From Streptomyces sp. SID13031 (GTDB taxonomy: Bacteria; Actinomycetota; Actinomycetes; Propionibacteriales; Kribbellaceae): a DNA stretch of 64,000 bases. Made by a program: the position numbers and the translations under genes. The stretch's first letter is position 1, and each line of letters begins with the position of its first letter. The stretch spans positions 62,001 through 126,000 of the forward strand of contig NZ_JAAGLV010000020.1 in the NCBI RefSeq assembly GCF_010548305.1. The letters run 5' to 3'. This document shows, one piece after another, positions 43,130 through 51,799 of the stretch. The notes beneath the pieces are model-generated. The model had not been told where the DNA came from. It searched no databases and saw only the letters and a list, made by a program, of their open reading frames with translations.

Positions 43130-43956
43130 GGCACGAAGATCAGGTCGACGAAGTCCGCGACCGGGACGTAGCCGAGCTGTGCGTAGATCTTGTTCGAGGT
43201 CCGATTGGCCAGGTCGGTGTAGAGACAAGCCTGGTTGCCCTTGGCAAGGATTTTCGCGGTGACCTCGCCGGTGAGGGCGCCCGCGTATCCGTGCCGGCGG
43301 TGCTCCGGTGGGGTGTAGACCGGCCCGACCCGGCTGACGCCGAAGAGCGGGAGGTGGGAGCCGGCCATGCTCACCGGCTCGCCGCCGTCCTCCCAGATCC
43401 ACAGCGTGCCTCGCTCCAGGTGGTGCTCCGCCCACGCCAGATCGATCGTGGCGAACTCTCCCCGGAAGCCGTCGGACACCCACTCGGCAGCCAGCTGTAC
43501 GTCGTCCTCGCGCATCGGCCGCGGATTCCCGGGCGCCGTCAGCGCAACGAGCGCCTCCAGTTTGTGCAGGCGACTCCCCCTGGACTCCACCCCGGTGACC
43601 TCGCGCAGTTCGGCCCACCGTTCACCGAAGGCTCGGACCGCGGCCCGGTCGCCCGCCACACCACCGACCTCAGGCACCAGCTCGGCGAACGCCTCGGCGA
43701 TCTCGCCGGCCAGGTCCGCACGCAGCGCGCCGAGATGGACGGGCCGGCCAGGAGTCCTCATCGCAGCGCCGATCACCGCACCGGCGTCGTCGTGCACCGA
43801 GACGAAGTACGAGGGCTCGGACTCGGCCGAGCGCCCTCCAGCGGCGCGCTCGGCGACGTTGCCCAGGATGACCGTGTGCAGGACCGGGTCCGCCTCCAGG
43901 AACGAGAAGGTGGTCGCCTGGAAGTCCTTTGGGTCACTGGTGACTCGCACGCTCAT
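43126..43956 (-). CDS. GNAT-family N-acetyltransferase with N-terminal accessory domain
   Basis: 276 aa. Residues 1-145 form an N-terminal domain of unknown role; the GNAT fold occupies ~150-276, with VGPVYTPPEHRRHGYAGALT providing the acetyl-CoA-binding Arg/Gly loop and CLYTDLANRTSNKIYAQLGY the final helix and strand. Many actinobacteria carry several members of this two-domain family, with unknown amine substrates. Followed by a truncated tandem copy. Diverges from the PadR gene across 57 bp. Confidence 0.85.
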   Translation of the reverse strand: MSVRVTSDPKDFQATTFSFLEADPVLHTVILGNVAERAAGGRSAESEPSYFVSVHDDAGAVIGAAMRTPGRPVHLGALRADLAGEIAEAFAELVPEVGGVAGDRAAVRAFGERWAELREVTGVESRGSRLHKLEALVALTAPGNPRPMREDDVQLAAEWVSDGFRGEFATIDLAWAEHHLERGTLWIWEDGGEPVSMAGSHLPLFGVSRVGPVYTPPEHRRHGYAGALTGEVTAKILAKGNQACLYTDLANRTSNKIYAQLGYVPVADFVDLIFVP

Positions 43957-44001
43957 GGCGAGTCACCCTACGGGCAGCATCGCGATCGAGGCAGGTGAAT
44001 T

Positions 44002-44007
44002 TACACT
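44002..44007 (+). promoter_or_regulatory. -10 hexamer of the PadR gene (leaderless start)
   Basis: TACACT ends 6 bp before the ATG at 44014, so the transcript should start at or next to the start codon. The 57-bp divergent region leaves little space for anything else. Confidence 0.4.
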
Positions 44008-44013
44008 GCGAGC

Positions 44014-44640
44014 ATGTCCACCACGCGATTGCTCCTGCTCGGGGTCGTCCGGATCTTCCAGCCCGCGTACGGCTACCAGCTGCGGCGCGAGCTGATGACC
44101 TGGAAGGTGGAGCACTGGGCGAACATCAACCCTGGCTCGATCTACACCGGTCTGCGCACCCTGGCCAAGCACGGTTACCTGCTGGAGCTGGAGGAAGGCG
44201 CCGGCAACAAGCCCGGCCGGACGTCGTACAAGCTGACGTCGGACGGCGAGATGGAGTACTTCTCGCTACTGCGGGCGGCCCTGTGGAGCGTCGACGGCTT
44301 CCAGCCGGACCGGATGCAGGCCGCGCTGAGCTTCCTGTGGTCGCTGCGCCGCGACGAGGTGCTGGCGGCACTGGAGTCCCGGATCGTCCAGCTGGAGCAG
44401 CTCGCCAAGTTCGAGCCTTTCGCCGAGCGGCAGATCCAGGAAGACCCCGCCACACCGGATCATGTGGTGGAGATGTTCCGGATCTCCAGTGCGCGCGACC
44501 GCGGCGAGCTGGAGTGGACCAAGGCGTTCCGGCAGCGGGTTACCGACGGGGACTACTCCTTCGCCGGTGAAGCGCCGAGCTGGCAGCCGAAACCGGGGAC
44601 GACAACGCACTGGGGCGTCATCCCGGAGCCGCCCGGCTGA
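44014..44640 (+). CDS. PadR-family transcriptional repressor
   Basis: 208 aa. N-terminal winged helix (residues ~1-90): AYGYQLRRELMTWKVEHWAN, INPGSIYTGLRTLAKHGYL and GRTSYKLTSDGEMEY, classic PadR. The C-terminal helices (~100-190; SLRRDEVLAALESRIVQLEQ) are of the Vir_act_alpha_C type that dimerises and often binds the drug. It lies immediately upstream of a DrrAB-like exporter, and a 13-bp perfect palindrome between them is the likely operator. Probably derepresses the exporter on binding a toxic compound. Confidence 0.92.
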   Translation: MSTTRLLLLGVVRIFQPAYGYQLRRELMTWKVEHWANINPGSIYTGLRTLAKHGYLLELEEGAGNKPGRTSYKLTSDGEMEYFSLLRAALWSVDGFQPDRMQAALSFLWSLRRDEVLAALESRIVQLEQLAKFEPFAERQIQEDPATPDHVVEMFRISSARDRGELEWTKAFRQRVTDGDYSFAGEAPSWQPKPGTTTHWGVIPEPPG

Positions 44641-44665
44641 CACCTCCGCGCAGCAGGTCCAGATT

Positions 44666-44695
44666 TAATCAACATTGACTATTCAATGTTGATTA
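44666..44695. promoter_or_regulatory. PadR operator candidate
   Basis: TAATCAACATTGA, 4-nt spacer CTAT, TCAATGTTGATTA: perfect 13-bp arms, 15 bp upstream of the exporter ATPase start. It is strikingly AT-rich in this genome and overlaps the only space available for a promoter. Confidence 0.7.
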
Positions 44696-44710
44696 GTCGA
44701 GACTGTCCGG

Positions 44711-45697
44711 ATGATGATCGAAGCTCGCGGACTCGTCCGCACCTTCAAGACCAAGCGCGGGCCGGTTCAGGCCGTGCAGGGGGTAGACCTGGATGTCGCC
44801 GACGGGGAGATCGTCGGCTTCCTCGGCCCGAACGGGGCCGGCAAGACCACCACCATGCGAATGCTGGCGACACTGATCACGCCGACCAGCGGCACCGCGA
44901 CGGTCGCCGGTTGCGACCTGGCCAAGGATCCCGTCGGCGTCCGCCGACGGATCGGGTACGTCCCGCAGAGCGGCTCCACGCTGCCTGAGGCGATCGCCGG
45001 CGACGAGGTCGTCGACCACGCGCGGCTGTACGGCGTGAGCAAGAAGAAGGCGGCCGCCGACGGCCAGGCCCTCTTCGACCAGCTGGACCTGCCCGGCCTG
45101 TGGCGGCGGCAGTGCAAGACCCTGTCGGGCGGCCAGCGGCGCCGGCTCGACATCGTGATGGGGCTGATCCACGACCCCAAGCTGATCTTCCTGGACGAAC
45201 CGACCACCGGCCTCGACCCGCAGGCGCGGGCGAACCTGTGGGAGCACATCCGCGGCCTGCGCGACAGGGGCGCGACGATCTTCCTCACCACCCACTACCT
45301 GGACGAGGCGGACGCGCTCTGCGACCGGATCCTGGTCATCGACCACGGCAAGATCGTCGGCGCCGGCAAGCCCGACGAGCTCAAGCAGCAGGTCTCCGGC
45401 GACGCCGTTCGGCTGAGTCTGGCCGACGGCTCGCAGGCGCCCGCGGTGAGCAAGGTGGTCGCGGAGCTGCCGGGCGCGGACGCCATCGAGACCGACGGCG
45501 ACGTGGTCGCCTTCCGGATCCCCAAGGGCGGTTCGGTACTACCGTCGCTGCTCCGATCGATCGATGCCCAGGGCATCGAGCTGAACGGCGTCGAGGTGCA
45601 CCGGCCGACGCTGGACGATGTCTTCCTGACGATGACCGGGCGCTCGCTGCGCGACGAGGACGCCCCCGTGACCGAAGAGAAGGAGGCCGTCGTATGA
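44711..45697 (+). CDS. DrrA-like drug-export ABC ATPase
   Basis: 328 aa. Walker A GPNGAGKTT, signature LSGGQRRRLDIV, Walker B LIFLDEPTTGLD and the H-loop in FLTTHYL. The C-terminal region with RLSLADGSQAP and the final NGVEVHRPTLDDVFLTMTGR block is typical of the DrrA/daunorubicin-resistance subfamily. Powers the adjacent permease. Start at 44711 (ATGATG, two choices) follows the PadR operator closely; the permease start overlaps its stop (ATGA). Confidence 0.93.
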   Translation: MMIEARGLVRTFKTKRGPVQAVQGVDLDVADGEIVGFLGPNGAGKTTTMRMLATLITPTSGTATVAGCDLAKDPVGVRRRIGYVPQSGSTLPEAIAGDEVVDHARLYGVSKKKAAADGQALFDQLDLPGLWRRQCKTLSGGQRRRLDIVMGLIHDPKLIFLDEPTTGLDPQARANLWEHIRGLRDRGATIFLTTHYLDEADALCDRILVIDHGKIVGAGKPDELKQQVSGDAVRLSLADGSQAPAVSKVVAELPGADAIETDGDVVAFRIPKGGSVLPSLLRSIDAQGIELNGVEVHRPTLDDVFLTMTGRSLRDEDAPVTEEKEAVV

Positions 45698-46458
45698 GAG
45701 TCCTGACCGAGACCTGGATCGTCTTCAACCGGGCGATGCGGCTGTCGCTGCGCAACCCGATGTGGTCCATCCTGATGCTCAGCCAGCCGCTGATGTACCT
45801 GTTCCTGTTCGGCCCGCTGCTCAAGCCGATCACCGCGCAGATCAGCCAGGGCGCGACCACGAACGCCTACCAGGTGTTCATCCCCGGCCTGATCGTCCAG
45901 CTCGGCATGTTCGGGGCGATGTTCGTCGGCTTCGGCCTGATCGCGGAGTACCGGGCCGGCGTGATCGAGGCCGACCGGGTCACCCCGGCCTCCCGGATCG
46001 CGCTGATGGCCGGCCGGGTCCTGCGAGACGTCGTGGTGCTCGTCGTGCAGACAGTGCTCTTGCTGCTCGCCGCGCTGCCACTGGGCCTGCGCGCACCGTG
46101 GGGCGGGGTGCTGCTGTCGCTGGTGATCGTCGCCCTGCTCGGCGCGACCTTCGCCTCCCTGTCGTACTCAGTCGCCCTCATCACCAAGAGCGAGGACGCC
46201 CTGGCGCCGCTGCTCAACGGCATCGCGATGCCGCTCCTGCTGCTGTCCGGCATCCTGCTCCCGATGCAGATCGGCCCGACCTGGCTGCAGCGGCTGTCCG
46301 ACATCAGCCCGCTGAAGCACGTCGTGAACGGCGTCCGCGCCCTCTTTCGCGGCGACATCTCCAGCAGCGCCTCCCTGTGGGGTCTCTTCTGGGTAGTCCT
46401 CCTGACGGCCGTCGGCCTGACAGTCGGCGCGCGCACCTTCCGCAAGGAATCCGCCTAG
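45694..46458 (+). CDS. DrrB-like ABC-2 permease
   Basis: 254 aa from ATG 45694, overlapping the ATPase stop. About six membrane helices; QPLMYLFLFGPLLKPI at the start and GIAMPLLLLSGILLPMQIGP near residue 175, then ISPLKHVVNGVRALFRGD, match the DrrB/daunorubicin exporter family. Probably exports an amphiphilic drug or lipid together with the DrrA-like protein. Followed by a strong terminator. Confidence 0.9.
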   Translation: MRVLTETWIVFNRAMRLSLRNPMWSILMLSQPLMYLFLFGPLLKPITAQISQGATTNAYQVFIPGLIVQLGMFGAMFVGFGLIAEYRAGVIEADRVTPASRIALMAGRVLRDVVVLVVQTVLLLLAALPLGLRAPWGGVLLSLVIVALLGATFASLSYSVALITKSEDALAPLLNGIAMPLLLLSGILLPMQIGPTWLQRLSDISPLKHVVNGVRALFRGDISSSASLWGLFWVVLLTAVGLTVGARTFRKESA

Positions 46459-46462
46459 TCCC

Positions 46463-46522
46463 CCACCCTTGCGTCCGAAGAACTGGAGGGACGTCATCGT
46501 CACTTCTTCGGACGCAAGGTGG
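46463..46522. terminator. Terminator after the DrrAB-like operon
   Basis: Inverted repeat with CTTGCGTCCGAAGAA (46468-46482) pairing with TTCTTCGGACGCAAG (46504-46518), extended by CCAC/GTGG with one bulge. The 21-nt loop is long. It separates the exporter operon from mptB. Confidence 0.65.
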
Positions 46523-46563
46523 TGTTCATCAGGGGGTCGCTTTGCGTGACTAGCGTCGGCGGT

Positions 46564-48033
46564 ATGCGAGTACCGTCGGCGCTGATTCGTGGGGTGGTTG
46601 GCTCCTGTGTCGTCGCCGCCGCGTCCCTGGTGACGTCGGTGGTGCCGGAGTCCTCTTGGGTGGCGTCATTGCCGATCGCGAGTGACCTGCGGTCGACCCT
46701 GCCGGGCCGGATGACCGGGCTGACCTTCATGGTCGCCGGGCTGGGCCTGATGGTGTGGGCCTGGCTTTCGGTCGGCCGCCAGGTGCTGGCCGGCGTCCGC
46801 TACCGCCTGACCCCGTTCATCGTGTGGTCGAGTGTGCCGTTGCTGCTGACCCCGCCGTTGTTCAGCCGGGATGTCTGGAGCTACGCAGCGCAAGGCGCCT
46901 TGGTAGCAAAGGGTTTCGACCCGTACAGCGTCGGCCCCGGCGTCCTGTCCGGCCCCGTGATCGAAGCGGTCGACCCGATGTGGATGCAGACACCAGCGCC
47001 GTACGGGCCACTGCCACTCGCGTACGGCGGCCTCGCAGCGCGGCTGACCCTCGACCCGTATCTCCTCATGCTGGCTCACCGCCTGCTCGCAGTACTGGGC
47101 ATCGTGCTGATCGCCTGGGCCGTACCGCGCCTCGCCACCGCCTGCCGGGTGAATCCGACGACCGCGACCTGGCTGGTCGTCGCCAACCCCATGCTGATCG
47201 CGCATGGCCTGGGCGCGGCTCACAACGACATCCTCATGCTGGGACTGGCCTGCGCTGCCTTCGCCCTGGCCCTGACCGGCCACTGGGGCACGGCTGCCGT
47301 GCTGGCAGGTGCCGCAGCCGCCGTGAAGTTGCCCGGTGGGCTCGTGGTCGTCGCCATTGCCGCAGTGATGAGTCCCCTGGCCGGGCGCGCCCGGCTGCGG
47401 CTGGCCAGCCTGACCATCGCGGGTGCCATCTCAGTACTGACCCTGGTGACCATCGGCGAGCTGACCGGGGTGGGGTCGGGCTGGCTGAGCGCCCTCGACG
47501 TACCAGGGCTCATCAAGTCGCCGCTCTCGATCTCCAACCTCATCGCGCTGGGCGCTTCCGGCGTACTGGCGTGGCTGGGTGAAGACACTGCTGCCCAGCA
47601 GGCCCTGCAGATCGTGCGGCTGCTGGCGATGCTCATCGCGATCGGCCTGATCGCGGTACTGGGCCTGCGGTCGTCCATCCACAACGCGGCGCGGGCGGTG
47701 GGAATCGCCTTGCTGGCACTGGTTCAGCTGGGGCCGACCGCGCACGACTGGTACTTCATCTGGTGCCTGCCGTTCCTGGCAGTGGCACGCCCCGGCCGCA
47801 AGCTCACCACCGCCTTGATCGGCGTCAGCATCGTCCTGACCATCGCCTCGCCGCTCAACTCCTCGCTGCGCGGCGCGGTCATCCCCATCCTCGTCACCAC
47901 AGCGCTGGTACTCGTCGTGGTCGGCTGCCTGCTGGGTCGCCTCCGCACCTTGCAACCAGCAGTCCCTGCCAAGGTCCCGGCGAAGAAGGTCCCCGCCGAG
48001 CCTCCTGCGAAGGTCGTGGCTACAGCCGGCTGA
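46564..48033 (+). CDS. mptB: Polyprenol-phosphate-mannose-dependent mannosyltransferase MptB-like
   Basis: 489 aa from ATG 46564. GT-C-fold integral membrane enzyme with about 13 hydrophobic segments. The first large loop has SRDVWSYAAQGALVAKGFDP followed by YSVGPGVL, the family signature with the catalytic Asp; APYGPLPL and VANPMLIAHGLGAAHND are also conserved. In Corynebacteriales MptB adds alpha-1,6-mannose to lipoglycans from polyprenyl-phosphomannose. The C-terminal tail is Pro/Lys/Ala-rich. Its 3' end overlaps that of menD on the other strand by 14 bp. Confidence 0.85.
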   Translation: MRVPSALIRGVVGSCVVAAASLVTSVVPESSWVASLPIASDLRSTLPGRMTGLTFMVAGLGLMVWAWLSVGRQVLAGVRYRLTPFIVWSSVPLLLTPPLFSRDVWSYAAQGALVAKGFDPYSVGPGVLSGPVIEAVDPMWMQTPAPYGPLPLAYGGLAARLTLDPYLLMLAHRLLAVLGIVLIAWAVPRLATACRVNPTTATWLVVANPMLIAHGLGAAHNDILMLGLACAAFALALTGHWGTAAVLAGAAAAVKLPGGLVVVAIAAVMSPLAGRARLRLASLTIAGAISVLTLVTIGELTGVGSGWLSALDVPGLIKSPLSISNLIALGASGVLAWLGEDTAAQQALQIVRLLAMLIAIGLIAVLGLRSSIHNAARAVGIALLALVQLGPTAHDWYFIWCLPFLAVARPGRKLTTALIGVSIVLTIASPLNSSLRGAVIPILVTTALVLVVVGCLLGRLRTLQPAVPAKVPAKKVPAEPPAKVVATAG

Positions 48034-49687
48034 CTGCCTGGTGCAGGTCGGCATGCAGGTCGCGGCGGGTGGACCGGTCCACCCTGACCTCCACCACGTC
48101 GATGCCGGCCACTGTGCGCGCCAGCACCTCGCGCAGTTCGTCCACCGTCTCCACCAGCCGGTGCGGCGTTCCCGTGGATGCGCAGAGGGCCGCCAGGTCG
48201 ACGTTGTGCGGAGTACCGAAGACCCGCTCGAAGTGGTCGGCCTGGTCAGCGCCACCCTGCTCCAGAGTGGCGAAGATGCCACCGCCGTTGTCGTTGAGCA
48301 CCACGATGCGCAGGTCGGGTCGCGGCTCGGCCGGGCCGATCACCAGGCCGTTGGCATCGTGCAGGAAGGCGAGATCACCGACCAGCGCGTACGTCGCGCC
48401 GGCATTGGCCAATGCGGCGCCGACGGCGGTGGAGAGCGTGCCGTCGATGCCCGCCAGGCCACGGTTGGCCACTGTGCGGATCGGGACCACCGGAGCCAGG
48501 TCGAGATCGCGCACTGGGTTGGACGAGGCGACGACGAGCATGCCATCGGCACCGACCGCCTCACCGACTACAGCAGCGACCACCGGCCCGGACAAGCCAC
48601 CGGAAGCCACTGATCCGGCGAGGCCACCGGTCAGGACCTTGTCCATCGCGGCCCGGGCCAGCTGGTCGGCCTGCTGCCAGCGATCGAGCCAATCGGTCTG
48701 GTCGGAGCCGATCACCTCCAGCCCGGTGACGACCGAGGTGGCCCGGCGGCCGGCGTCGGGCCAGAGACCGGTCGGCGCGACGACGATCGCCTCGACGTCC
48801 GGGCGCGCGAGCAGCTTCGAGATCGGCCGCGAGAGGGTCGGGTGCCCGAACACGAGCACCCGCTCGATCTCGTCACCCATTGTCGTTGCTGCCAGCAACA
48901 ATCTGTAAGCCGAGATGACGGCGGGCCCGGTCCTCGCCCGGCTGGACGGCTCGGCGAACAGCGGCCAGCCACCCGCCTCCGCTGCAAGCCGAGCGGCCTG
49001 CGAGGCGCCGTCGCCCGCGACCACCACGGTCTTGGGCCCGGGCGCCACTGCGGACGGCTGCGCCCCAGTGGCGTGCACACTCGTCCACGGCCCAGTACTG
49101 CGCCCGTCGAGCGGCTCCGGCCAGTCGCTATCATCAGTCGGCACCAGCGGCTCCACCAGCGGGCAGTTGAGCTGCACCGGACCAGGGTCGGACGTCCGTG
49201 CGCCGACAGCCGTCGACACCGCGCGCACGACCTGCGAGCGCCAGTACGCGACCTGGCCCACCTGCTTGCTCGGCGTACCGAGCTCGTGGAACAGGCGGAC
49301 GGCGTCGCCGAACACCTTCAGCTGGTCGGTGGTCTGGTTGGCCCCGGTCCCCCGGAGCTCCGGCGGGCGATCCGCGCTCAGCACGATCAGTGGCAAGCCG
49401 CTGTGGGAAGCCTCGAGCACTGCCGGGTAGAGGTTGGCGACCGCAGTACCGGAGGTCGTCACCACTGGCACCGGCAGACCGGTACCGCGGATCAGGCCGA
49501 GCGCCAGGAAGCCCGCAGTACGTTCGTCGATCCGCACGTGCAGGCGCAGACGCCCGTCGCGGTCTGCGGCGGCCAGGGCGAGGGCCAGTGGGGTGCTGCG
49601 AGAGCCGGGAGCCAGCACGGCCTCGCGGACGCCGGACCTGATCAGCTCGTCGACCACCACTGTCGCGAACGCCGTGGACGGGTTCAT
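48020..49687 (-). CDS. menD: SEPHCHC synthase
   Basis: 555 aa from ATG 49687 (GGAAG ribosome site 3-8 bp upstream); longer upstream frame is not coding. Thiamine-diphosphate enzyme: APGSRSTPLALAL near the N-terminus, VRIDERTAGFLALG with the cofactor-activating Glu region, TSGTAVANLYPAVLEASHS, and C-terminal GDLAFLHDANGL and LNDNGGGIF (Mg/TPP site). Adds a succinyl-semialdehyde unit from 2-oxoglutarate to isochorismate. Overlaps menC by ATGA; menE, menC and menD are one minus-strand operon. Confidence 0.93.
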   Translation of the reverse strand: MNPSTAFATVVVDELIRSGVREAVLAPGSRSTPLALALAAADRDGRLRLHVRIDERTAGFLALGLIRGTGLPVPVVTTSGTAVANLYPAVLEASHSGLPLIVLSADRPPELRGTGANQTTDQLKVFGDAVRLFHELGTPSKQVGQVAYWRSQVVRAVSTAVGARTSDPGPVQLNCPLVEPLVPTDDSDWPEPLDGRSTGPWTSVHATGAQPSAVAPGPKTVVVAGDGASQAARLAAEAGGWPLFAEPSSRARTGPAVISAYRLLLAATTMGDEIERVLVFGHPTLSRPISKLLARPDVEAIVVAPTGLWPDAGRRATSVVTGLEVIGSDQTDWLDRWQQADQLARAAMDKVLTGGLAGSVASGGLSGPVVAAVVGEAVGADGMLVVASSNPVRDLDLAPVVPIRTVANRGLAGIDGTLSTAVGAALANAGATYALVGDLAFLHDANGLVIGPAEPRPDLRIVVLNDNGGGIFATLEQGGADQADHFERVFGTPHNVDLAALCASTGTPHRLVETVDELREVLARTVAGIDVVEVRVDRSTRRDLHADLHQAVSRL

Positions 49688-50610
49688 TTGCTTCCTCTCA
49701 ATGCTTCTACCCTCGCGAGCCGTGCTTCCCACTTGGCTGTGGTCGCTTGGTCTGCGGTTGGCAACTCTGGAGTCGGTACGAGGCGCTTCACCGGCAAGAA
49801 GCCGTTGACCGGCAGCAGCGGGTCTTCGACGACCTCTGCCGTGAACATAGAGACAGTGGCGAGGCCGCATGCGTAGGGGAGCTCGGGAAGAGCCGCCGCG
49901 AGCGCTACACCGGCAGCGATCCCGATGGAGGTCTCCAACGCCGACGAGACCACTACCGGCAGCCCGATCTGCTCAGCGATGTCGAGGCAGGCCCGGACGC
50001 CACCGATCGGCTGCACCTTCAGTACGGCGATGTCGGCGGCCTCTAGCTTCTTCACCAGCATGGGATCCGCCGCCCGGCGGATGGACTCGTCTGCGGCAAC
50101 CAGTACGTCGGTACGCCGCCGCACGGCCGCCAGATCCTCCACTGCGGCACAGGGCTGCTCGACGTACTCCAGGTCGAAGCGCTTGAGTTCCTTCAACGCA
50201 TGCAGGGCTTCATCCACAGACCATGCCCCGTTGGCGTCGATCCGCACCTGCCCGTTGCCGATGGCGTCCCGGACGGCCTCCACCCGTTCCAGGTCGTCCC
50301 GCAGCGTCTGCCCCGGCTCAGCCACCTTGACCTTGGCCGTCGCGCACCCGGACGCCCGGACGATCGCAGCAGCCTTCTCGGGACCGATCGCCGGCACCGT
50401 GCAGTTCACCGGCACGAAGTCACGGACAGCTTCCGGCCACCCGTCGTAGGCAGCCTCTCTCGCCGCTCGAAGCCAAGCCACACAGGTCGCATCGTCGTAA
50501 TCCAGAAACGGCGACCACTCGGCCCACCCCGCCGGCCCCTCGAACAGCATCCCCTCGCGCACGGTGATCCCACGGAACTTGTCCTTCAGCCCGATCGCGT
50601 AGGTGATCAC
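49684..50610 (-). CDS. menC: o-Succinylbenzoate synthase
   Basis: 308-aa enolase-superfamily enzyme. The catalytic Lys pair is in CATAKVKVAE (KxK), with metal-ligand Asp/Glu in RIDANGAWS, VEQPC and AADESIR, and the second catalytic Lys in VLKVQPIGG. Dehydrates SHCHC to o-succinylbenzoate. ATGA junctions with menE upstream and menD downstream. Confidence 0.92.
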   Translation of the reverse strand: MITYAIGLKDKFRGITVREGMLFEGPAGWAEWSPFLDYDDATCVAWLRAAREAAYDGWPEAVRDFVPVNCTVPAIGPEKAAAIVRASGCATAKVKVAEPGQTLRDDLERVEAVRDAIGNGQVRIDANGAWSVDEALHALKELKRFDLEYVEQPCAAVEDLAAVRRRTDVLVAADESIRRAADPMLVKKLEAADIAVLKVQPIGGVRACLDIAEQIGLPVVVSSALETSIGIAAGVALAAALPELPYACGLATVSMFTAEVVEDPLLPVNGFLPVKRLVPTPELPTADQATTAKWEARLARVEALRGSK

Positions 50611-51710
50611 CGCACACCCTCCAGCAACCGCTGCCGATCAACCTTGCCCGAAGCAAGCATCGGCAACTCGCTCAACCCGACCACCTGCCGAGGAGCCCAG
50701 GTCCGCGGCAACACCTCGCTGACAAAGTCCCGCAACTCGTCCCGCCCTACTTCCCCCACAACAAACGCAACCACCCGCGAACCCCACTCAGCATCAGGGA
50801 CCCCCAACACAACGGCATCCTTCACCTCCGGATGCTCCACCAACCGAGCCTGCACAGCAGTCAGCGTCACATTGACCCCACCGGAGATGACGACATCGTC
50901 CACCCGCCCAACCACCCGCAACCGGCCGTCCACGATCTCCCCCCGATCCTGCGTCCGGAACCACCCGTCCCGCAGTACCGCGGCAGTCACCTCCGGCTGC
51001 AACCGATACCCGGAGAAAAGCGTCGGTCCTTTGATCAGGATCCTGTTGTCGTCCAGCCGCAGCGAGGTCCCCGGGAGTGGTTCGCCTGCGTAGACGCAGC
51101 CGCTGCCGGTCTCGGTCATCCCGTAGGACGGGATCGCCGTCACACCCACTGCGATCGCTCTCGCCTTCAGGTCGGCCGGCATTGCGGCGCCGCCGATGAT
51201 GATCGCGTTGAACCTTCGGAGCATGTCCTGGTCCTGGGGGGTTTCCAGGTAGCGGGCCAGCTGGGTCGGCACCATCGCCGTGTACTGCCGTTCCGCGGTC
51301 AGCGCCAGCACGCCTTCGGCGAAGGTCGGGTGATCTCCCGCGATCACCGGCGCATAGCCCGCGAGCACCGATCGGGTGAGCACCTGCAGTCCGCCTACGA
51401 AGTACGGCTGCATGGGGAGCAACCACTGGCCGGGGCCGCCGAGTCGGTCGTGGGTGGCCGTGGCGGAGGCGATCAACGCGCTGGTGGAGAGCAGCACGCC
51501 CTTGGGTTCGCCGGATGAGCCAGAGGTGGCCAGTACCACCCCGACGTCGGGCTCGAGTGGTTCCTCCGGTGCCACCGCCTGCTGCACGCGCGCCGCCGCG
51601 GCGGGGTCTCCAGGCAACGGGGCGAACGCAGTACCGGTGCCATCGAGCAGGGCGGTCAGGGCCGCCAGCACGGCATCCGGGGTGCCAGGGACCAGGCGCA
51701 ACGTAGACAT
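50607..51710 (-). CDS. menE: o-Succinylbenzoate-CoA ligase
   Basis: 367-aa ANL-superfamily acyl-CoA ligase. The AMP-binding loop is LATSGSSGEPKGVLLS, with IPSYGMTETGSG, TQDRGEIVDGRLRVVGRVDD (hinge) and the C-terminal catalytic Lys in LASGKVDRQRL. About 100 residues shorter at the N-terminus than E. coli or Bacillus MenE, as in other actinobacteria (M. tuberculosis MenE is similarly short). First gene of the menE-menC-menD operon; diverges from menA. Confidence 0.9.
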   Translation of the reverse strand: MSTLRLVPGTPDAVLAALTALLDGTGTAFAPLPGDPAAAARVQQAVAPEEPLEPDVGVVLATSGSSGEPKGVLLSTSALIASATATHDRLGGPGQWLLPMQPYFVGGLQVLTRSVLAGYAPVIAGDHPTFAEGVLALTAERQYTAMVPTQLARYLETPQDQDMLRRFNAIIIGGAAMPADLKARAIAVGVTAIPSYGMTETGSGCVYAGEPLPGTSLRLDDNRILIKGPTLFSGYRLQPEVTAAVLRDGWFRTQDRGEIVDGRLRVVGRVDDVVISGGVNVTLTAVQARLVEHPEVKDAVVLGVPDAEWGSRVVAFVVGEVGRDELRDFVSEVLPRTWAPRQVVGLSELPMLASGKVDRQRLLEGVR

Positions 51711-51799
51711 GTCTCTCCGAGCGTACGGCGCGACCCCGGCGAGGCCGCAGCCTGTGCCGCCTGCAAGCCCTTACCGGCGGGCTGACAGAATCGTTCGCC

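Noticed and set aside
43130..43618. Upstream extension of the truncated GNAT copy
   Set aside because: Out-of-frame reading of the full-length GNAT gene; similarity to the paralogue begins exactly at GTG 43129.
50607..51710. menE called as truncated because it is short
   Set aside because: Actinobacterial MenE proteins are normally about this length, and the AMP-binding and C-terminal Lys motifs are intact.
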